Of a stretch of DNA of 64,000 nt, positions 44,912 through 54,167 are shown in pieces; position 1 is the first letter of the stretch, and every line of letters starts with the position of its first letter. Under the pieces are notes generated by a model. The model saw nothing but the letters and a program-made list of their open reading frames with translations, did no database searches and was not told the origin of the DNA. The DNA lies in assembly GCA_028290405.1 (NCBI GenBank), contig JAQGJX010000198.1:1-64000 (forward strand). The letters run 5' to 3'. The position numbers and the translations under genes were made by a program. Source of the stretch: Hyphomicrobiales bacterium (GTDB taxonomy: Bacteria; Pseudomonadota; Alphaproteobacteria; Rhizobiales; Beijerinckiaceae).

Positions 44912-46156
44912 CTATCCGGCCGGTTGCGCGGCCGCGCGGGCGGCCCGCCGCTCGAGCTTGGCGTCGGACAGGTCCGTGGGCAGCTTGAACAGCTTGCGGG
45001 CGTTCTCCCCCAGGATGTTGCGCTTCTGGATCTCGTCCAGGAACGGCAGGTCGTAGATCGTGCTCGGCAGGTCCATGTCCCAGTGGGGATAGTCGGACGA
45101 ATAGAGCAGTTGCGAGCCCGCGTTGATCATCTCGAAGGTCACTTCAAGCGCCCGCGCGTTCTTCACCCGCTCCATCGGCTGGGAGGAGAAATACATCTCG
45201 CGCATATAGTCGCTTGGCAGGCGCTTGAGCAGCGGCGCGTCCGACGAGCGCATCATGAACTCGTTGTCGAGGCGCTGCATCAGGAACGGTATCCACGCCA
45301 GCCCGCTCTCGATCCAGATGGTCTTGAGCTTGGGAAAGCGCTCGGGCATGCCGTTGATGATCCAGTTCGTCATGTGGATCATGTTGAACCAGGGGAAGCC
45401 CAGCGCATGCAGGCCGATGAAGCGGTTCGTGAGCTTGAGGCCCTGGTCGCTTGACGGGAAGCCCGCGTGGAACGCCAGCGGCACGTCAAGCTCCTGCAGC
45501 AGCGAATAGCTTTTCGCATACGCGTTGCTGTAGACGCTGGCGTAGTGCGGCGCCGTGATCATGAAGCCGATCACGCCCTTGCGATGGCCGAACTGCTTCA
45601 CGATGTCGTAGCAGGCCTCCGGATCGTGCAACGGCAGATAGAGCATCGACTTGAGCCGCGAGTCCTGGCTGAGGATGCGGTCGCAGAGCCATTCGTTGTA
45701 GGCCTTCGCAAGCCCCACCTGCACCTCGATGCGCTGGCAGCTCGCCAGGTTCAGCATCGGCGTCGGGAACATGCAGGCGATGTCCACGCCCATGGCGTCC
45801 ATCCAGCGGCGCATCAGCGTGATGTCGCGATGAGGCGCGGGCGGCGTCTTTTCCTTCTTGCGATTGGGATAGCGCGTCACGCGGCCCATCATCGACTGAT
45901 ACGAGCCAAGCTCGGAGGTGATGCCGCCATGGCCCGCGCCCTGGAACATCGCCTCGTCGCGCAGCACCGGATCGCTGATGTATTGCGCGATCTCCTTGAA
46001 GGCCTCCGTCTCGTAATGATGGGAGTCCACGTCGATGATGAGGAAGTCGTCGTAGCCGCGCTCGTCGCGCTGTTTCGCGGCGTTCTTCAGCAGAACCGAT
46101 GTGTCGAAGCGCGTGTCGCTGTTGTCGCGGCGCCCGTCGTTGTGCAAATCGTCCAT
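44912..46156 (-). CDS. Amidohydrolase family protein (ACMSD-like)
   Basis: A 414-residue metal-dependent hydrolase/decarboxylase of the amidohydrolase-2 group. The opening IIDVDSHHYETEAFKEI is typical of the group, replacing the N-terminal HxH with D-x-D-S-H-H. Downstream FHAGFPSSDQ and the C-terminal SDYPHWDMDLP supply further His and Asp ligands. Members include aromatic-acid decarboxylases such as ACMS decarboxylase. It starts 20 nt after a Rieske protein gene, so the pair looks like part of an aromatic- or xenobiotic-degrading operon; substrate unknown. Confidence 0.88.
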   Translation of the reverse strand: MDDLHNDGRRDNSDTRFDTSVLLKNAAKQRDERGYDDFLIIDVDSHHYETEAFKEIAQYISDPVLRDEAMFQGAGHGGITSELGSYQSMMGRVTRYPNRKKEKTPPAPHRDITLMRRWMDAMGVDIACMFPTPMLNLASCQRIEVQVGLAKAYNEWLCDRILSQDSRLKSMLYLPLHDPEACYDIVKQFGHRKGVIGFMITAPHYASVYSNAYAKSYSLLQELDVPLAFHAGFPSSDQGLKLTNRFIGLHALGFPWFNMIHMTNWIINGMPERFPKLKTIWIESGLAWIPFLMQRLDNEFMMRSSDAPLLKRLPSDYMREMYFSSQPMERVKNARALEVTFEMINAGSQLLYSSDYPHWDMDLPSTIYDLPFLDEIQKRNILGENARKLFKLPTDLSDAKLERRAARAAAQPAG

Positions 46157-46176
46157 GGGATGCTCCTGCGGGCGGG

Positions 46177-46542
46177 TCAGACCGTGACGTAAACGACGCC
46201 GTCGCGCGCGAACGCGTCGTACTTACGAAGCCGGACGTCGCCGTCCACCGCATGGCGCCCGTCGCTGAGGCGGAACTCGTAACCGTGCCAGGGGCAGACG
46301 AGATGCATCTCGCTGCGGTCGTAATCCTGCCCCGTGTAGACGCCGTTTTCGCCGATCACGTCCTTCACGGCGGGCATCAGCAGGCCTTCGCAGGCCGGGC
46401 CGCCCTGATGAGGACAGGAATTCTCGTAAGCGAAGTACCGGCCATCGTGGCGCAGCACGCCGATTTCGCGCTTGCCTGATCGAACGAGGCGCATCTCGCC
46501 GTTCGTCAGCTCAGCTTCATTGCACACGGGCACATCGACCAT
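46177..46542 (-). CDS. Rieske [2Fe-2S] protein
   Basis: A 121-residue ferredoxin-like Rieske protein. Cluster ligands are C43 and H45 (SCPHQGGPACEG) and C83 and H86 (VCPWHGYEF). The segment between them is 37 residues, longer than in dioxygenase ferredoxins, and holds VIGENGVYTGQDYDRSEM. It could be an electron carrier or regulatory subunit. GGAGGA lies 8 nt before the ATG. First gene of an operon with the amidohydrolase; no oxygenase alpha subunit is in the window. Confidence 0.9.
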   Translation of the reverse strand: MVDVPVCNEAELTNGEMRLVRSGKREIGVLRHDGRYFAYENSCPHQGGPACEGLLMPAVKDVIGENGVYTGQDYDRSEMHLVCPWHGYEFRLSDGRHAVDGDVRLRKYDAFARDGVVYVTV

Positions 46543-46638
46543 TCCCGGCGTTCCTCCATTTTTATACGTTAGTACAGGAGGGGCGCGCGGCTGCGCAAGC
46601 CAGCCTTTCGCGCCGCCTCCCAGCAGGAGGAAAGCGCC

Positions 46639-47004
46639 ATGCGTATGATCCGCACTCTCGCAGCAACCTCGGCCCTCTGCCTCGCCCTGCCGCCGCTGGC
46701 GGCCTTCGGCCAGTCGCCTTTCCCCAGGGATGCGCGCCCATCGCACATGCGGCCGGTCGAGGACGCCGGACCGCGCGCCGGCCGCCCGCCGCGAGATCGC
46801 GCGCGTCGCCCCGCCCCTGCGGAGAGATATGAACTCGCGCCGCGGCGCGATTGGGAGAGGGATCGGTTCGGGCGCATCGCACGTCCGTCGCCCCGCAGGT
46901 GCGGCATGGACAGGCCGAGGCCTCGCGCCTCCGCGTATTGCTCCAGGCCGTGCCGCGATTACCGGGGGCAGGAATATTGCGAGCAGTGGACGCTGATCCG
47001 CTAA
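46639..47004 (+). CDS. Hypothetical secreted basic protein
   Basis: A 121-residue protein with a signal peptide (IRTLAATSALCLALPPLAAF), then an Arg/Pro-rich stretch (residues 30-90) and a cysteine-containing end (SAYCSRPCRDYRGQEYCEQW). AGGAGG precedes the ATG, so expression is likely. No family recognised. The low-complexity middle suggests an unstructured periplasmic or surface protein. Confidence 0.6.
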   Translation: MRMIRTLAATSALCLALPPLAAFGQSPFPRDARPSHMRPVEDAGPRAGRPPRDRARRPAPAERYELAPRRDWERDRFGRIARPSPRRCGMDRPRPRASAYCSRPCRDYRGQEYCEQWTLIR

Positions 47005-47019
47005 GGCGAGCGCTGCGGC

Positions 47020-47274
47020 TCACTCGCCGTCAGCGCGCGTCTCGTCCTCGTCGCTGTCCTCGTCCGGATTGGGCGCCACGGGGACGGCGTACGACCCCGT
47101 GAGCCATCGGCCGAGATCGACGTCGGCGCAGCGCTTGGAGCAGAAGGGATGATAGGCCTTGATCGCGGGCTTGCCGCAGGTCGCGCAAGGGCGCCCGGTG
47201 GGCTCGTTCGCGTCGGGCATGTCGGCGGGCTTCATGGCGCGCTTTGCGGAATTGTCGTTCGCCGAGGCTGGCAT
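47020..47274 (-). CDS. yacG: DNA gyrase inhibitor YacG
   Basis: An 84-residue zinc protein with ligands C30, C33, C45 and C49 in [10 protein letters not shown] and [17 protein letters not shown], the standard YacG pattern. YacG binds GyrB and inhibits gyrase in E. coli. The C-terminus is acidic ([17 protein letters not shown]), as in many homologues. It follows maf by 10 nt in the infA-maf-yacG arrangement. Confidence 0.93.
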   Translation of the reverse strand: MPASANDNSAKRAMKPADMPDANEPTGRPCATCGKPAIKAYHPFCSKRCADVDLGRWLTGSYAVPVAPNPDEDSDEDETRADGE

Positions 47275-47284
47275 GTGTCGTCTC

Positions 47285-47968
47285 TCAACCGCGATTGAGC
47301 CAGAGGAGATGGGCCGGATAGCCCTCCCCGGTCAGCAGCGACACGGTTTCGTACAGCGGCAGGCCCACGACGCTCGGATAGGAGCCGATGAGCTTGACCA
47401 CGAACGAGCCGGCGATGCCCTGGATGGCGTAGCCGCCGGCTTTTCCGCGCCACTCGCCAGAGGCGAGATAGGCCTCCACTTCCGCGGCGGAAAGACGCTT
47501 GAAGCGCACGCGTGTCTCCACAAGCCGGCGGCGCTCGGCCCCCTTGGGGGTGATGAGCGTGACCCCCGTGTAGACCCGGTGCGCGCGGCCCGACAGCAGG
47601 CGCAGGCAAGCGCCCGCCTCCTCGGCCAGTTCGCATTTGGGAAGTATGCGCCGGCCGACCGCCACCACCGTGTCGGCGGCCAGCGTGTAGCAACCGGCGA
47701 GGTCCGGACGATGGCTGGCGACCCGGGCGGCGGCGCGCGCCTTCTCGTTCGCCAGGCGCACGGCGAGGCTGCGGGGCAACTCGCTGCGATGGGGCGTCTC
47801 GTCAAGATCGGCGGGGATCAACTCGTCCGGCTCTATGCCGACCTGCTGAAGCAGCGCCATGCGGCGCGGCGAGGCGGAGGCGAGCACGAGCCTTGGCCGC
47901 CAGGCTCCAGCCTTGCCGGACGCAGCGGCGGACCCTGAAGTGGCGTCGGCGTCTGCGGGCCCGTTCAC
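47285..47968 (-). CDS. Maf family nucleoside triphosphate pyrophosphatase
   Basis: A 227-residue Maf protein. [18 protein letters not shown] is the N-terminal family signature, TLAADTVV and [14 protein letters not shown] follow, with [20 protein letters not shown] near the end. Maf proteins hydrolyse dTTP/UTP or modified pyrimidine nucleotides to monophosphates and influence septation. An extra Ala/Gly-rich stretch of about 25 residues precedes the signature, so the true start may be further in. Located between infA and yacG. Confidence 0.92.
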   Translation of the reverse strand: MNGPADADATSGSAAASGKAGAWRPRLVLASASPRRMALLQQVGIEPDELIPADLDETPHRSELPRSLAVRLANEKARAAARVASHRPDLAGCYTLAADTVVAVGRRILPKCELAEEAGACLRLLSGRAHRVYTGVTLITPKGAERRRLVETRVRFKRLSAAEVEAYLASGEWRGKAGGYAIQGIAGSFVVKLIGSYPSVVGLPLYETVSLLTGEGYPAHLLWLNRG

Positions 47969-48035
47969 GCGATGATCCTTGGGAGAGCGGTTGAGGATGC
48001 GATAGCCGGATAGACCGCCAGAATGGACCGTACGC

Positions 48036-48254
48036 TCACTTGAAGCGGTAGGTGATCCGGCCCTTGGTGAGGTCGTAAGGCGTCATTTCAACGAGAACGC
48101 GATCGCCTGTCAGCACGCGGATGCGGTTCTTGCGCATTTTTCCGGCGGTGTGGGCGATGATCTCATGCTCGTTCTCAAGCTTCACCCGGAAGGTCGCATT
48201 CGGCAGGAGTTCGGTGACCATTCCCGGAAACTCGAGCAATTCTTCTTTGGCCAT
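48036..48254 (-). CDS. infA: Translation initiation factor IF-1
   Basis: A 72-residue OB-fold protein, [20 protein letters not shown] at the start, with [20 protein letters not shown] and [20 protein letters not shown] following: the canonical IF-1. It binds the ribosomal A site during initiation. Full-length and normal. A CTATATAG sequence at 48383-48390 may be its -10 region. maf begins 67 nt downstream. Confidence 0.98.
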   Translation of the reverse strand: MAKEELLEFPGMVTELLPNATFRVKLENEHEIIAHTAGKMRKNRIRVLTGDRVLVEMTPYDLTKGRITYRFK

Positions 48255-48425
48255 GAATACCCATATGTGTAGCGGCGGCGCAGCAGCGCGCCCGTGATTT
48301 CGCGCGGACCCTAAAGCACGCGTCGCCGTTTGTGAACTGCGCAGAAGGCGCCGGACGCAGCGTGGCGCCCGGACGATTCCGTCTATATAGGCGCTGGCGC
48401 GGCTGAGCGCCATGGCAACCTTGCG

Positions 48426-49283
48426 TCAACCGCCGTCGAGCGGCCCCGCCACGGTCTGCGCCGGGACGGCGGCCGCCGCGTCGGCGTCCGCTTTCGCGTA
48501 AGCCTTGTAGCGCTTCCACGCGAAGGGAATGAGGCTGAGATAGAGAAGCGTCAGCACCACCAGCACCTCGGCGGGATAGCTCGCCAGCAGCAGGATGCCC
48601 GCCACCACGCCCAGCATGACGGGCAGCAGGTATTCGCGCGGCACGCGGCCCATCTGCTTGCCGGAGAAGTGCGGAATGCGGCTGACCATGAGGAACGCGA
48701 CCAGCAGCACGTAAAAGATCAGCAGAGACGCCAGCACCGGGCTGCGCGGCATGTGGAACACCGACAGGTGCAGGTAGATCGGCAGCAGCACCACCACGGC
48801 CCCGGCCGGCGAGGGCATGCCGACGAAGAACTGGGCCGACCACTTGGGCTTGTCGGGATCGTCGATGGCGACGTTGAAACGCGCCAGCCGCAGCGCGCAG
48901 GCCACGACATAGACCATGACGGCGAACCAGCCCGCCGTCTTGATCTCGTGCAGGGTCCAGAAATACAGCAGCAGCGCGGGCGCGACGCCGAAGTCGATGA
49001 AGTCGGCCAGCGAATCCAGCTCCGCCCCGAACCGGGACGTGCCGTTGAGGGCGCGCGCGAGACGCCCGTCCAGCCCGTCGAGCACTGCCGCGCCCGCGAT
49101 GGCGAGGATCGAGAGTTCGAACCGGCCCTCCACGGCGAAGCGGATCGCCGTGAGGCCAAGGCACAGGCCCAGCAGCGTCACCAGATTGGGCAGCACGTAC
49201 CGCATTGGCACGCGCACGAAGCGCCGCACGCGACGGGGGGGCGTTGGGCGCAGCGGCTCGCCGCCGTGGTCCGGTTGGCTCAT
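48426..49283 (-). CDS. pssA: CDP-diacylglycerol--serine O-phosphatidyltransferase
   Basis: A 285-residue membrane enzyme making phosphatidylserine. The CDP-alcohol phosphatidyltransferase signature D-G-x2-D-G-R-x-A-R-x8-G-x3-D-x3-D is complete (LDGLDGRLARALNGTSRFG, then AELDSLAD). About eight membrane helices follow. The second of two close ATGs (49283) is preferred because GAGGGG lies 6 nt before it. It follows psd by 26 nt, the common pss-psd pair for phosphatidylethanolamine synthesis. Confidence 0.95.
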   Translation of the reverse strand: MSQPDHGGEPLRPTPPRRVRRFVRVPMRYVLPNLVTLLGLCLGLTAIRFAVEGRFELSILAIAGAAVLDGLDGRLARALNGTSRFGAELDSLADFIDFGVAPALLLYFWTLHEIKTAGWFAVMVYVVACALRLARFNVAIDDPDKPKWSAQFFVGMPSPAGAVVVLLPIYLHLSVFHMPRSPVLASLLIFYVLLVAFLMVSRIPHFSGKQMGRVPREYLLPVMLGVVAGILLLASYPAEVLVVLTLLYLSLIPFAWKRYKAYAKADADAAAAVPAQTVAGPLDGG

Positions 49284-49309
49284 GTGCATCCCCTCAGCAG
49301 CGTTTGCGC

Positions 49310-50008
49310 TCAGCCGCTCTTGAACATGCGGCTGCGGTCGCCCGTGGCGAATTCCGCGATGACGGTTTCGCCCGCCACGCACTTGGAGCCGAGCGTGACC
49401 AGCGGCGTGCCGCCTGCGGGCATGTAGACGTCCACCCGCGATCCGAAGCGAATCAGCCCGATGCGGTCGCCCGCCACCAGCGCGTCGCCTTCCTTCACGA
49501 AGCACAGGATGCGACGGGCCACGAGCCCGGCGATCTGCACCACGCCGAACTGGCCGCGCGGCGTCTCGATGACCAGCCCGTTGCGCTCATTGTCTTCGCT
49601 CGCCTTGTCAAGGTCGGCGTTGACGAACAGGCCCGGCTTGTAGCCGATGCGGGTGATGCGGCCGTTCACCGGCGTCCGGTTCACGTGGCAGTCGAACACC
49701 GACATGAAAATGGAGACCCGCGGCATGGCGAGTTCGCCAAGGCCCAGCTCCGGCGGGGGCACGTAGGAGCCGACGGAGCAGACGATGCCGTCCGCCGGCG
49801 CCACGACGAGCGAATCGTCCAGCGGCGTCATGCGCACGGGATCGCGGAAGAAATAGGCGCACCACAGGGTGAGCAGAGCGCCGATCCAGCCCAGGGGTGA
49901 CCAGATCCAGTGCAGGATCAGCGCCCCTATGGCGAAAGCGACAATGAAAATATAGCCTTCCGGATGGATGGGCGTGAGCTGGCGGCGGATGCTTTCGACG
50001 ACGTTCAT
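49310..50008 (-). CDS. psd: Phosphatidylserine decarboxylase proenzyme
   Basis: A 232-residue short-form Psd that converts phosphatidylserine to phosphatidylethanolamine. Two membrane helices near residues 18-53, then [26 protein letters not shown] and [12 protein letters not shown]. The self-cleavage site is Gly189-Ser190 in [12 protein letters not shown]; the Ser becomes the pyruvoyl cofactor. First gene of the psd-pssA pair. Confidence 0.95.
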   Translation of the reverse strand: MNVVESIRRQLTPIHPEGYIFIVAFAIGALILHWIWSPLGWIGALLTLWCAYFFRDPVRMTPLDDSLVVAPADGIVCSVGSYVPPPELGLGELAMPRVSIFMSVFDCHVNRTPVNGRITRIGYKPGLFVNADLDKASEDNERNGLVIETPRGQFGVVQIAGLVARRILCFVKEGDALVAGDRIGLIRFGSRVDVYMPAGGTPLVTLGSKCVAGETVIAEFATGDRSRMFKSG

Positions 50009-50159
50009 GTCATTTCCCGTCAAGCCCGGGGGCGATGCGGTCCTTTTGCCATTTTGCAGAGCCGAAGTCACGACCATGCATGAGGCGCCGCATCGCCCAG
50101 TGGACGAAAGGCGCCGGCGCTTCCTACAATGAGCGCAGGACTCAAACGAAGAGGACGAC

Positions 50160-51185
50160 ATGGGGAGGATGACAAGCGCCTTGGGCGCCGGGGTTTCGCT
50201 CGGCCTCGCGTGCGCAATTCCGCAGGCCCGGGCGCAGGCGCCGGACGATTTCTGGCGCGGCAAGACCATCACGGTCGCCATCGGGGCGCCCGCCGGGGGC
50301 GGCTTCGACCTGGCGGGGCGGCTGATGGCGCGCCACCTTGGCAAGCACATGCCCGGCAAGCCGAACCTGGTGGCGCAGAACATGCCCGGCGCTTCGGGCG
50401 TGCGCGTGCTCGACTGGGTGTGGAGCGTCGCGCCCAAGGACGGCACGGCGATGGGAATCACGCTTCCGTCCGCGTACCTGTCGAAAGTGCTGGAGCAGAA
50501 CGCGGAGGCGCGGCCCCATCTCTACACCTGGGTCGGCCGGATCGCGGCCTTCCGGGGCTATGGCGTCGTGTGGAAGAGCGCTCCGGCGCAGACCTTCGAG
50601 GACGCGCGGCGCACGACCCTGTCGCTTGGCGCCGAGGGCCCCACGGGCCTGGCGTCCATGACGGCGGCCGCGCTGAACGACCTCGCGGGTTCGAAGTTCA
50701 ACATCGTGCGCGGCTACACGGGCGGACCCGACCAGGGCCTCGCCATGGAGCGCGGCGAGATCCAGGGCTCGGGCTCCATGAGCTGGGAGTACCTCGACCA
50801 GCAGGGCTGGGTGAAGGACGCCAAGGTGCGCTTCCTCTTCACCATCGCCCTCAAGCCCTACCATCGCATTCCCGACGTGCCGGTGGTGGCCGATCTCGTG
50901 CCCCGTGAAGAGGACAAGCCGATCCTGCGGCTGATCGCCAGCAGCACGGAGATCGGCCGCGCGTTCATCGCCCCGCCGGGCGTGCCCGCCGAGCGCGCCC
51001 GCGCGCTGCGCGAAGGCTTTATGGCGATGCTCAAGGACCCGGAGTTCGAGGCGGAGGCCGACAAGCTGAAACTGGAGCTCGAGGGCCTCAGCGGCGACGA
51101 AATGCAGGCGCTGGTCAGCGCCGCGATGAACGTGCCGCAAACAGTGGCGGACCGCACGAGGGCGTATGCGCCGGGATTGAAGTGA
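50160..51185 (+). CDS. Bug/TctC-family periplasmic receptor (copy 8)
   Basis: A 341-residue secreted receptor, branch one: [20 protein letters not shown] and [16 protein letters not shown]. The pocket-facing NMPGAS is followed by an unusual [10 protein letters not shown] in place of the AANYL of its relatives. Signal peptide ends near PQARAQ. TACAAT at 50125-50130 may be the -10 element. It is followed in tandem by copy 9, 200 nt downstream, with a dispersed palindrome between. Confidence 0.86.
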   Translation: MGRMTSALGAGVSLGLACAIPQARAQAPDDFWRGKTITVAIGAPAGGGFDLAGRLMARHLGKHMPGKPNLVAQNMPGASGVRVLDWVWSVAPKDGTAMGITLPSAYLSKVLEQNAEARPHLYTWVGRIAAFRGYGVVWKSAPAQTFEDARRTTLSLGAEGPTGLASMTAAALNDLAGSKFNIVRGYTGGPDQGLAMERGEIQGSGSMSWEYLDQQGWVKDAKVRFLFTIALKPYHRIPDVPVVADLVPREEDKPILRLIASSTEIGRAFIAPPGVPAERARALREGFMAMLKDPEFEAEADKLKLELEGLSGDEMQALVSAAMNVPQTVADRTRAYAPGLK

Positions 51186-51197
51186 AGGTAGCGAATA

Positions 51198-51243
51198 GAG
51201 GCGCGCGGTCCGCCCCCTTGGACCGCGCGCCTCCCGGCGCGCA
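51198..51243. repeat. Dispersed GC palindrome, copy 2, with long hairpin
   Basis: GAGGCGCGCGGTCC (51198-51211), 8-nt loop, GGACCGCGCGCCTC (51220-51233) is a perfect 14-bp inverted repeat, and CCGGCGCGCA completes the copy to 51243. It separates two receptor genes and may terminate the first. Confidence 0.7.
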
Positions 51244-51385
51244 TGCCCAGCCTTAACCAACTCCCTATTCGCTATTCGCCATTCGCCATTCGCCACCCCC
51301 CCTTCCCCACCCCCTTGCCAAATCGCGCCGCAGCATCGAAGCTCCCCGCATTCCGCGCAGACGGATCATCAAGGGAGCCAGCGCC

Positions 51386-52408
51386 ATGTCGGATTCGACC
51401 ACCCGGAAACTCGCCGCAACGCGCCGCGACGTCCTTCGCGCCGGAGCGCCGCTTGCGCTGGGCGCGCTTGGCCTGAAGGCCGGACCGGCGCTGGCGCAGG
51501 AATCCGCCGACGCCTATCCGTCGCGCGAAGTGCGCATGGTGTGCGCCTTTCCGGCGGGCAGCGGAGCGGACGTGTTCGTGCGGTATTTCACCGAGAAGAT
51601 GCGGCCGTTCCTGAAGGGCACGCTCATCGTCGACAATCGCGTGGGCGCCAGCGGCAATCTCGCGACCAATTACGTCGCAAAGTCGAAGCCGGACGGCTAC
51701 ACGATCTACATTCATGCGCCCAGCGCGGTCGCGGGCAACATGGCGCTGTTCAAGAACGCCGGCTATGACGCCGCGGAAGCGTTCGACGTCGTGGCCAGCG
51801 TCTGCACCCTGCCCTTCACGGTTTCAGTGGCGGCAAGCAGCCCCTTCAAGACCGTGCAGGACCTTGTGGAGCACGTGCGCAAGAAGGGCGACAAGGCCAA
51901 TTACGGCACCACCGCCCCCACGGGCCAGGTGGCGGGCGCCATGCTCAAGAAGTTCCACAACCTTCCCGTGGTGGAGGTGCAATACCGCACGGCCGGCGAC
52001 TCGCTGAACGATCTGGAAAGCGGCCATATCGACTACGCGATGTACGACCCGATCTTCGCGCTGCCGCTGCACCGCTCCGGCAAGATCCGGGTGATCGCGC
52101 TCTCGTCGAAGGAGCGGATGCAATCGACCCCCGAGATTCCCACCATGCACGAGCAGGGCGTCACGGGCGTGGACGTGGTCGGCTGGTGGGGGGCGCTGAC
52201 GCCCAAGGGCGTGCCCGCCCCCATCCGCGCCAAGATCGGCGCGGCGTTCACCCAGATGGCGCAATTGCCCGAAACCCGCACCTGGCTCGCGCAATTCGCC
52301 GGAGACCCGCTGGTGATCTCCGCCGAGGAAGCCCAGAAGCGCATGATCGACGACGTCGCCAAGTGGGCCGAGTACGTGAAGATCGCCGGGATCGAGGCGA
52401 AGGGGTAG
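51386..52408 (+). CDS. Bug/TctC-family periplasmic receptor (copy 9), probably Tat-exported
   Basis: A 340-residue receptor, branch two: MVCAFPAGSGADVFVRYFTE and VDNRVGASGNLATNYVAKSK. The N-terminus holds ATRRDVLRAGAPLALGALGL, a twin-arginine signal rather than a plain Sec one, unlike most copies here. It resembles copy 6 in its glycine loop. It stands alone after copy 8; no enzyme gene follows on the same strand. Confidence 0.87.
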   Translation: MSDSTTRKLAATRRDVLRAGAPLALGALGLKAGPALAQESADAYPSREVRMVCAFPAGSGADVFVRYFTEKMRPFLKGTLIVDNRVGASGNLATNYVAKSKPDGYTIYIHAPSAVAGNMALFKNAGYDAAEAFDVVASVCTLPFTVSVAASSPFKTVQDLVEHVRKKGDKANYGTTAPTGQVAGAMLKKFHNLPVVEVQYRTAGDSLNDLESGHIDYAMYDPIFALPLHRSGKIRVIALSSKERMQSTPEIPTMHEQGVTGVDVVGWWGALTPKGVPAPIRAKIGAAFTQMAQLPETRTWLAQFAGDPLVISAEEAQKRMIDDVAKWAEYVKIAGIEAKG

Positions 52409-52570
52409 AAACGTCCCTCAGCGCGGCGTTTCGACGCCGTGTCCACTTTCCCGGGCCGCGCGGCGGACCCGGGATCCAGAGCCGCGAGACTGAGCGTTCG
52501 CCCTCGGCCCCGGATCGCGTCGCGTCCGGGGAAGCGGGATATGAAAGGGAGAAAGCGCAAGTGCGCCCTT

Positions 52571-52594
52571 GGACCGCGCGCCTCCCGGCGCGCA
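52571..52594. repeat. Dispersed GC palindrome, copy 3
   Basis: GGACCGCGCGCCTC then CCGGCGCGCA, identical to copies 1 and 2 over 24 bp. The preceding text (about 52440-52550), rich in CCCGGGATCC-like palindromic pieces, looks like part of a larger intergenic repeat mosaic. It lies between a receptor gene and the convergent CDGSH gene. Confidence 0.6.
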
Positions 52595-52631
52595 GGGTTA
52601 AGGGGCGCCCGAAGCGGGTTGCGGACGCGGC

Positions 52632-52871
52632 TCAGATCTTCGCGTGCGTGCCGTCGCACAGCGGACGGTTCACGGACTCCTTGCAGCCGCAGAAATAGAC
52701 CTTCTGGCTGCGCGTCGCGGTGTAGCGGATGGGCGCAAGCCCTGTGCCCTTGTGCGAGCCGTCGCAGAGGGGCTGCTTCTTGGAGAGGCCGCAAGCGCAC
52801 CAGGCGTAGCTCTTTCCCTCTTCCACATCGGTCGGATAGGGCATTTTCTGGGCCGCGATGGGGTGCGTCAT
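52632..52871 (-). CDS. CDGSH iron-sulfur domain protein (double-motif type)
   Basis: A 79-residue protein with two CDGSH centres: C25, C27, C36, H40 (WCACGLS, CDGSH) and C61, C63, C72, H76 (FCGCKES, CDGTH). Each centre would hold a [2Fe-2S] cluster ligated by three Cys and one His. Bacterial CDGSH proteins are thought to take part in electron transfer or iron-sulfur homeostasis. It lies 112 nt downstream of glyQ on the same strand. Confidence 0.92.
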   Translation of the reverse strand: MTHPIAAQKMPYPTDVEEGKSYAWCACGLSKKQPLCDGSHKGTGLAPIRYTATRSQKVYFCGCKESVNRPLCDGTHAKI

Positions 52872-52983
52872 GACGTTTCCTCGTGTGAATCGAGCGGCGG
52901 CCGGCTTCTGGCCGGCTCTTCACCTTCGAATGATTCCAAGCTTTGCCTGCCGGCGAGCCTGAACGCAAGAGGACAGGCGCGCG

Positions 52984-53931
52984 TCACGCCGACGCGCCGC
53001 CGGCCTCCGTCTTCAGCCATGCGGCCCCGCACGCCTTGGCGAGTTCGCGCACGCGCAGGATATAGCTCTGCCGCTCGGTGACGGAGATCACGCCGCGCGC
53101 GTCCAGCAGGTTGAAGCGGTGCGAGGCCTTGATGCACTGGTCGTAAGCCGGAAGCACCATGTCGTGCCGCTCGCCCCGGTCGCCGCGCGCAAGCAGCGAC
53201 TTGCACTCTGCCTCCGCGTCCTTGAAGTGCTGGAACAGCAGCGCCGTGTCGGCGTGCTCGAAATTGTGCCGCGAATATTCCTGCTCGGCCTGCTTGAACA
53301 CGTCGCCGTACGTGACCTTCCCGGCCCCCTCGCCGCCGTTGAAGTTCAGGTCGTAAACGTTCTCGACGCCCTGCACGTACATGGCGAGGCGCTCCAGCCC
53401 GTAGGTGAGTTCCCCGGAGACCGGCGTGCATTCGATGCCCGCGACCTGCTGGAAATAGGTGAACTGGCTCACCTCCATGCCGTCGCACCAGCACTCCCAG
53501 CCCAGGCCCCAGGCGCCCAGCGTTGGGCTTTCCCAGTCGTCCTCGACGAAGCGAATGTCATGCAAGCCAGCGTCGACGCCGATCGCCGCGAGCGAGCGCA
53601 GATAGAGGTCCTGAAGGTCCGGCGGCGAGGGCTTCAGGATCACCTGGAACTGGTAATAGTGCTGCAGGCGATTGGGGTTCTCGCCGTAGCGGCCGTCCTT
53701 GGGACGGCGCGAGGGCTGCACGTACGCGGCCTTCCAGGGCTTGGGGCCCAGCGAGCGCAGCGTCGTCGCGGGGTGGAACGTGCCCGCCCCCACTTCCATG
53801 TCGTACGGCTGCAGGATGACGCAGCCCTGCTCCGCCCAGAAACGCTGCAACGTCAGGATCAATCCCTGGAACGAGCGGGCCGGGTCGAGGGATGCGGCGC
53901 CCGAGGAAGACGGGCGGGAAAGATCGGACAT
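52984..53931 (-). CDS. glyQ: Glycine--tRNA ligase alpha subunit
   Basis: The catalytic alpha chain of the heterotetrameric glycyl-tRNA synthetase, 315 residues. Class II motifs include [54 protein letters not shown]-like [20 protein letters not shown] and [18 protein letters not shown]. The beta-subunit gene glyS usually follows, but here the next genes encode a CDGSH protein and a receptor, so glyS must lie elsewhere. ATG 53931 matches the family N-terminus with about 15 extra residues. Confidence 0.96.
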   Translation of the reverse strand: MSDLSRPSSSGAASLDPARSFQGLILTLQRFWAEQGCVILQPYDMEVGAGTFHPATTLRSLGPKPWKAAYVQPSRRPKDGRYGENPNRLQHYYQFQVILKPSPPDLQDLYLRSLAAIGVDAGLHDIRFVEDDWESPTLGAWGLGWECWCDGMEVSQFTYFQQVAGIECTPVSGELTYGLERLAMYVQGVENVYDLNFNGGEGAGKVTYGDVFKQAEQEYSRHNFEHADTALLFQHFKDAEAECKSLLARGDRGERHDMVLPAYDQCIKASHRFNLLDARGVISVTERQSYILRVRELAKACGAAWLKTEAGGASA

Positions 53932-54167
53932 GAAAGCCTCGGGCAAGGGTGTCTGGCGTGCGCGCAACCTAATGGACTTGCGCGGGAAGGCAATCCTCCA
54001 GCGCGGCGGCGGGCGCGGGACCTGCGCCCCGCATCCTTAACCAAAGATGAACATCGGATGAACGATCCTCTCACGCAGCGTTCAGCGGCGATGTTACAGT
54101 CTTGATTACACAGGGGCCGATCCCGCCCCCGCAAAGGGGCCGGCAGGCCCCGTCAGGAGTGAAGGCG

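Noticed and set aside
46569-46907. A 112-residue minus-strand frame opposite the secreted protein gene at 46639
   Set aside because: It lacks a ribosome site and any fold pattern, while the plus-strand gene has AGGAGG and a signal peptide.
51198-52594. Repeated GC palindromes as a CRISPR array
   Set aside because: Copies are far apart, with no regular spacers and no cas genes.
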